A DNA stretch of 28,552 nt from positions 1 through 28,552 of the forward strand of contig JBBITL010000058.1 in NCBI GenBank assembly GCA_037440765.1, given 5' to 3'. The translations under genes and the position numbers were made by a program. The stretch comes from DTKY01 sp037440765 (lineage in GTDB: Bacteria > Acidobacteriota > Terriglobia > Bryobacterales > Bryobacteraceae). Positions 24,749-28,552 of this stretch are shown here, piece after piece. Position 1 is the stretch's first letter. Every line of letters starts with the position of its first letter. A model generated the notes under the pieces. The model saw nothing but the letters and a program-made list of their open reading frames with translations, did no database searches and was not told the DNA's origin.

Positions 24749-26025
24749 TCGAACTCCAGGAGAAGTCGCCATTCTTCGCGCACTTCGAGCGCCTGCGGGC
24801 GGCGGAGGAACCTGCATGGCTGCGTGCGCTTCGCACTGAGGCCATGGGCAGCTTCTCGAGGCTCGGCTTTCCCACCACGCGCCAGGAGGACTGGAAGTAC
24901 ACCAGCGTCGCCTCTATCGCGAAGACTCCATTCGAGCCGGCGCCTCCCGCCGCGGGACAGGCCTCCTGGCCCGTCCTGGAGCGTCTGACCTCTGATGTGC
25001 GCCTGGTTTTCGTGAACGGGTGGTTTTCGCCCGGGTTGTCCAGCGCGGGGAGCCTGCCTGCCGGGGTCAGCGTGGGCAGCCTGGCTGATGCGCTGAGAAG
25101 CGGAAGCCCGGCGCTGGAATCGCATCTGGGCCGTCACGCTGGCTTCACGGACCAGGCCTTCGTCGCGCTCAACACGGCGCTCGCCGGCGACGGCGCCGTT
25201 GTGACGCTCGACAGGGACGTGGCGCTCGACCAGCCCGTCGTGCTGGTCTACCTGTCGGAGCCCGGCGGGCGTCCGGCGGCGTCGCATCCGCGGACGCTGA
25301 TTCTCGCCGGGCGGGGAAGCCAGGCGTCGGTTGCTGAAATCTACGCCGGACCGGAAGACGCGGTCTACTTCACCAACGCCGTGTCGGAGATCGTCGTCCG
25401 GGAGGGGGCGGTCCTGGACCACTACCGGGTGCAGTGGGAGGGCAGGCAGGCGTACCACGTCGCCACCGTGCAGGGCGTACAGGACCGGGCGAGTGTTCTG
25501 AACTCGCACAACATATCGCTGGGTGCGTCGCTGGCGCGGCACGACATCAACTCGGTGCTCGACGCCGAGGGGGCCGAATGCACTCTGAACGGCCTGTACC
25601 TGGCTGGCGGGAAACAGCACGTGGACAACCACACGCTGCTCGACCACGCCAGGCCCAACTGCATGAGTCACGAGCTTTACAAGGGCATCCTCAGCGGGCA
25701 GGCGGCCGGCGTGTTCAACGGCAAAATCATCGTGCGGCAGGACGCCCAGAAGACCAACGCGATCCAGAGCAACAAGAACCTGCTGCTGTCAGGGGGCGCC
25801 GCCATCAACACCAAGCCGCAGCTCGAAATCTACGCCGACGACGTTCGCTGCACGCACGGGGCGACAGTGGGCCAGCTCGACCGGGAGGCCCTGTTCTACA
25901 TGCGCACGCGCGGCATTCCGGAACGCCGGTCGCGGGAGCTGCTGACGCGAGCCTTCGCCTCGGAAGTCATCGGCCTGATCCGCTGGCAGCCGCTGCGCGA
26001 GGCGCTGGAGGCCGAGCTGCCATGA
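24745..26025 (+). CDS. sufD: Fe-S cluster assembly scaffold SufD
   Basis: A 426-residue SufB paralogue that completes the SufBCD scaffold. The N-terminal helical part contains TTRQEDWKYTSV, typical for SufD; the beta-helix core has QVEHEA-less architecture with DNHTLLDHA, NGKIIVRQDAQKTNAIQSN and CTHGATVGQLD, which carries the conserved histidine used for cluster binding. The C-terminal helical segment MRTRGIPERRSRELLTRAF is standard. It overlaps sufC at its start and sufS at its end, both as ATGA. Confidence 0.96.
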   Translation: MIELQEKSPFFAHFERLRAAEEPAWLRALRTEAMGSFSRLGFPTTRQEDWKYTSVASIAKTPFEPAPPAAGQASWPVLERLTSDVRLVFVNGWFSPGLSSAGSLPAGVSVGSLADALRSGSPALESHLGRHAGFTDQAFVALNTALAGDGAVVTLDRDVALDQPVVLVYLSEPGGRPAASHPRTLILAGRGSQASVAEIYAGPEDAVYFTNAVSEIVVREGAVLDHYRVQWEGRQAYHVATVQGVQDRASVLNSHNISLGASLARHDINSVLDAEGAECTLNGLYLAGGKQHVDNHTLLDHARPNCMSHELYKGILSGQAAGVFNGKIIVRQDAQKTNAIQSNKNLLLSGGAAINTKPQLEIYADDVRCTHGATVGQLDREALFYMRTRGIPERRSRELLTRAFASEVIGLIRWQPLREALEAELP

Positions 26026-27251
26026 CACCCACGGCCACCCTGGCCGAGAGGATTCGAGAGGACTTTCCCGCGCTCAGGCAGACGGTGCACGGCCAGCCGC
26101 TGGTGTACCTGGACAACGCGGCCACTTCGCAGAAGCCTCAGCCGGTGCTCGACGCGATCATGGGGTACTACACCAGGGACTGCGCCAACATCCACCGCGG
26201 CATTCACACGCTGAGCGAACGGGCCACGGAGGCCTACGAAGGCGCCCGGGTGAAGATCCAGCGTTTTCTGAACGCGCCGGACCCGCGCCAGATCATCTTC
26301 GTGCGCGGCACGACCGAAGGCATCAACCTGGTGGCGCACAGTTTCGTCCGGCCGCGCCTCAAGGCCGGCGACGAGGTGCTGATCACCGCCATGGAGCACC
26401 ACTCCAACATCGTGCCTTGGCAGATCGTCACGGAGCAAGCGGGAGCGCGCCTGCGTGTCGCCCCCATCGACAGCCACGGCGAGCTGATCGTTGAGAAGTT
26501 CGAGCGTCTGCTCGGCGCCAGGACGCGCTTCGTGTCGCTGGTCCACGTCTCGAACGCTCTAGGCACGGTCAACCCCGTGCGAGACCTGGCCGCCATGGCC
26601 CGCGCCCGCGGGGCGCACGTGATGGTGGACGGCGCGCAGGCCGCGCCGCACATGAAAGTGGACGTCCAGAGCCTCGGCGTGGATTTCTACGCCTTCTCCG
26701 GCCACAAGGTCTACGGACCTACCGGCGTGGGGGCGCTCTATGGCAATGCCGGGCTTCTCGACTCCATGCCCCCGTACCAGGGGGGCGGCGACATGATCCG
26801 CTCGGTCACCTTCGAGAAAACTGAGTTCAACACGCTGCCGCACAAGTTCGAAGCCGGCACGCCCGACATCGCCGGAGTGATTGGCCTTGGGGCGGCCATC
26901 GACTACGTGCAGCAGATCGGCCTGGACAGTATCGAGGCGCACGAGGGGGAGTTGCTCGGCTACGCCACGGCAGCGGTCTCGGCCATCCCCGGAGTGAGGA
27001 TCATCGGCACGGCCTCGCGCAAGGCGGGGGTGCTCTCGTTCGTGCTGGACGGGGTGCATCCGCATGACGCCGGCACCATACTCGACCAGCAAGGCATTGC
27101 CGTGCGCGCCGGGCATCACTGCGCGCAGCCGGTCATGGCCCGCTTTGGAGTCCCTGCCACCACGCGCGCGTCCTTCGCCGGGTACAACACCTTCGCGGAA
27201 GTGGACGCGCTGGCGCGGGGAATACGGAAGGTGAAGGAGATTCTGACTTGA
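26022..27251 (+). CDS. sufS: Cysteine desulfurase SufS
   Basis: A 409-residue PLP enzyme that releases sulfur from cysteine as a protein-bound persulfide for cluster assembly. The PLP lysine is Lys229 in FSGHKVYGPTG; EHHSNIVPW (125-133) and DGAQAAPH are the usual cofactor contacts. The active-site cysteine is Cys367 in VRAGHHCAQP, the group II (SufS/CsdA) arrangement. The ATG at 26022 overlaps the sufD stop as ATGA and gives the family length; the frame is open earlier but only inside sufD. It is followed by sufU with a TTGA overlap. Confidence 0.97.
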   Translation: MTPTATLAERIREDFPALRQTVHGQPLVYLDNAATSQKPQPVLDAIMGYYTRDCANIHRGIHTLSERATEAYEGARVKIQRFLNAPDPRQIIFVRGTTEGINLVAHSFVRPRLKAGDEVLITAMEHHSNIVPWQIVTEQAGARLRVAPIDSHGELIVEKFERLLGARTRFVSLVHVSNALGTVNPVRDLAAMARARGAHVMVDGAQAAPHMKVDVQSLGVDFYAFSGHKVYGPTGVGALYGNAGLLDSMPPYQGGGDMIRSVTFEKTEFNTLPHKFEAGTPDIAGVIGLGAAIDYVQQIGLDSIEAHEGELLGYATAAVSAIPGVRIIGTASRKAGVLSFVLDGVHPHDAGTILDQQGIAVRAGHHCAQPVMARFGVPATTRASFAGYNTFAEVDALARGIRKVKEILT

Positions 27252-27691
27252 CGCCGGACTTGCGGGAACTCTACCAGCAGCTCATCGTCGACCACAGCAA
27301 GAGCCCCCGCAACTGCCGCGTGATTGAGGGCGCCGACGCCAGCGCCGAAGGGCACAACCCGCTATGCGGCGACCACGTGACTCTGTATGTGAAGCTGGAA
27401 GGCGACCGGGTGGCCGATATCAGCTTCCAGGGCAACGGGTGCGCCATCTCGACCGCGTCGGCTTCGCTGCTTACTGAAGTATTGCGCGGGAAGACGCGGG
27501 CCGAAGCGGAGGACATGTTCGCGAGCTTCCACGACATGGTGACGGGCCAGGGCGCCCCCGGGGGAGGGGCCACGCTGGGCAAGCTCAGGGTTTTCGCCGG
27601 CGTCGCGGAGTTCCCGGTGAGGGTCAAGTGCGCCACGCTGGTCTGGCACACCATGCGCGCCGCGCTGAGCGAAGGCGTGTGCGCTCGCTGA
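27248..27691 (+). CDS. sufU: Sulfurtransferase/zinc protein SufU
   Basis: A 147-residue SufU that accepts the persulfide from SufS and passes it to SufBCD. Cys40, Asp42, Cys65 and Cys128 correspond to the zinc ligands of Bacillus SufU (Cys41, Asp43, Cys66, Cys128). The insertion between the second and third cysteine sites that marks SufU against IscU is present. The start is TTG, overlapping the sufS stop as TTGA; no better start exists nearby. This is the last gene of the operon, and an IS remnant begins 18 bases downstream. Confidence 0.94.
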   Translation: MTPDLRELYQQLIVDHSKSPRNCRVIEGADASAEGHNPLCGDHVTLYVKLEGDRVADISFQGNGCAISTASASLLTEVLRGKTRAEAEDMFASFHDMVTGQGAPGGGATLGKLRVFAGVAEFPVRVKCATLVWHTMRAALSEGVCAR

Positions 27692-27708
27692 CGCTCGCCC
27701 TTCGTTGC

Positions 27709-27745
27709 AGGCGCAGAACCGCGCCCGTCAGAGTGTGCGTGAAAA
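27709..27745 (+). repeat. Left inverted end of the IS remnant
   Basis: Matches the reverse complement of 28089-28125 at 35 of 37 positions. Its first 20 bases also resemble one arm of the palindromic repeat. Confidence 0.8.
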
Positions 27746-27783
27746 GCCGCCGGGGCCGGCAAAACGTCGCCAGCGCCTGCGCG

Positions 27784-27957
27784 GGCCGGCTGCGCAAGGC
27801 GATGGTCGAACCGGTATTCGGAGCGCTCAAACAGCAGCGCGGCATGCGGCAGTTCCTCTGCCGTGGGCTGGCCGCGGTGAGCGTGGAATGGAGTTGGGCG
27901 ACGATCGCCTGCAATCTCACCCGAATGTTCAGCCAAAGCCGATTGCAGCCGGCCTGA
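27784..27957 (+). pseudogene. Transposase C-terminal fragment (IS1182-like, DDE_Tnp_1_6 type)
   Basis: About 57 residues: VEPVFGALKQQRGMRQF, RGLAAVSVEW and IACNLTRMF match the C-terminal end of IS1182-like transposases. The final catalytic glutamate and the E-x6-K spacing are kept. The N-terminal and central catalytic parts are missing, so it cannot transpose itself. Confidence 0.75.
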
Positions 27958-28088
27958 ACGCGAACCGGCGCCCCCGCCACGAGGTTACCGCAGCACCCCG
28001 GCGAACCCTGCGCCACCGACACGCCCGCCGACACCCCGAGATTCCGCTCCAACTATCACCGCTGCTTCATTGCACCCGCCGGGGCAGG

Positions 28089-28125
28089 TTTTCCCGCGCA
28101 CTCTGACGGGCGCGGTTCTGCGCCT
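28089..28125 (-). repeat. Right inverted end of the IS remnant
   Basis: Inverted partner of 27709-27745. Its outer 16 bases (28110-28125) are at the same time the first arm of palindromic repeat copy B. Confidence 0.8.
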
Positions 28126-28200
28126 TCGAGGTGTTGCACAGAACCGCGACCGTGAGGGAGCCGGCTTGCAGACCTACGGACTTCTGACTCGGGACACCAG
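28110..28200. repeat. Nested palindromic repeat, copy B
   Basis: Positions 28110-28190 match 14074-14154 at 75 of 81 bases, and 28180-28200 is an exact inverted match to 14024-14044. The central hairpin has one mismatch relative to copy A, but the arms extend outwards as an imperfect palindrome (about 17 of 20 further positions, starting near 28101). It lies between the IS remnant and the 3' end of the oxidoreductase gene. Nothing else was recognised in 28126-28271. Confidence 0.8.
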
Positions 28201-28271
28201 CCCTCTCAAGCCGGCGGGCGCCACTTCCGGGAGCGGGCGGCCCGGCTTGACCGCCACGGCCGGAGCGCCCG

Positions 28272-28552
28272 TTACAGCCTGATCTCCCAGCCCTTCCTGA
28301 TGAACGGCCGGACGAGCTTGTTCGCCGCCTCGCTGTTGGTGAAGCGCATCTTCGCCCCGTCCCACATCAGCTTGCCGGGCACCTGCAGCGCGATGGCCCC
28401 GAGCGCCAGCCACTCGATGTACCTGGAGGCGACACCGAACTCGGAGACTCCCGGCGCCCCGCCCTTGCAGGCGCGGATCCAGTCCTGCTGGTGGTTGATC
28501 CCCCGCTGCAACAACTGCGGCGGCAGCCGGTACTCGGCCCAGCGGGAGGCAG
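28272..28552 (-). CDS. Gfo/Idh/MocA-family oxidoreductase, C-terminal part (runs off the window)
   Basis: Only the last 93 or so residues are present; the frame is open to the window edge, so the start lies beyond it. NHQQDWIRACKGG, the run IEWLALGAIALQV and the ending MRFTNSEAANKLVRPFIRKGW match the C-terminal region of sugar-dehydrogenase-like Gfo/Idh/MocA proteins common in Acidobacteriota and Planctomycetota. The NAD(P)-binding domain is outside the window, so substrate cannot be judged. Confidence 0.8.
   Translation of the reverse strand, partial: ASRWAEYRLPPQLLQRGINHQQDWIRACKGGAPGVSEFGVASRYIEWLALGAIALQVPGKLMWDGAKMRFTNSEAANKLVRPFIRKGWEIRL

Larger units (their letters stand above)
27709..28125 (+). 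mobile_element. Decayed insertion-sequence remnant with 37-bp inverted ends
   Basis: Positions 27709-27745 and 28089-28125 are inverted copies of each other with 35 of 37 bases matching. Between them lies the C-terminal piece of a DDE transposase (27784-27957) followed by about 130 bases without a gene. The element is only 417 bp, so most of the transposase is deleted. The right end overlaps palindromic repeat copy B. No target-site duplication was found outside the ends. Confidence 0.75.

Noticed and set aside
27700..28135. Target-site duplication around the IS remnant
   Set aside because: The bases outside 27709 and 28125 do not match, so no duplication can be claimed.
28126..28271. CRISPR-like repeats near the right edge
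   Set aside because: There are only dispersed inverted palindromes, with no regular spacer pattern and no cas genes.

Overview
The window is GC-rich bacterial DNA, most likely from an Acidobacteriota member of the Solibacter/Bryobacter type. The main evidence is a secreted protease ending in a domain that resembles the 'Solibacter C-terminal' family (TIGR03437), a tandem pair of VWA-like acidobacterial exported proteins, a triheme c7 cytochrome, and a BshB1-type deacetylase. A run of 26 Ns (21380-21405) shows this is a draft assembly.

Left half (91-13843, all on the minus strand): a hydrogen-metabolism island. Read in the direction of transcription it starts with hoxE-F-U-Y-H-W, a complete group 3d NAD-linked bidirectional [NiFe] hydrogenase with its own maturation endopeptidase. 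A short intergenic region with a perfect TATAAT and a 12-bp palindrome follows. Then come a stand-alone receiver, a receiver-histidine kinase, a second stand-alone receiver, a complete group 3b (sulfhydrogenase/NADP-linked) hydrogenase hyhB-G-S-L, a membrane-bound Cache-like/HAMP histidine kinase and a second endopeptidase. Most genes overlap by 1-14 bases, often as ATGA or GTGA, so translation is probably coupled. None of the signalling proteins carries a DNA-binding domain, and no hyp (metal-centre assembly) genes are visible.

Centre (14155-19988): ssb (minus) lies upstream of hox and is separated from it by a structured palindromic repeat. Divergent from ssb, on the plus strand, are two tandem paralogous exported VWA-like proteins, a methyltransferase with an N-terminal signal or anchor, a rhomboid protease, a BshB1-like deacetylase (bacillithiol pathway), a two-CBS-domain protein and a small triheme cytochrome.

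Right (20031-28552): a secreted lysyl-endopeptidase-like serine protease (minus, broken by the N gap), then divergently a sufBCDSU operon for Fe-S cluster assembly. Next is a decayed insertion-sequence remnant with 37-bp inverted ends, a second copy of the palindromic repeat, and the 3' end of a Gfo/Idh/MocA oxidoreductase running off the window.

The parts fit together plausibly: both hydrogenases need many Fe-S clusters, which the Suf system could supply. The paired NAD- and NADP-type hydrogenases could exchange reducing equivalents through H2. That last link is inference.
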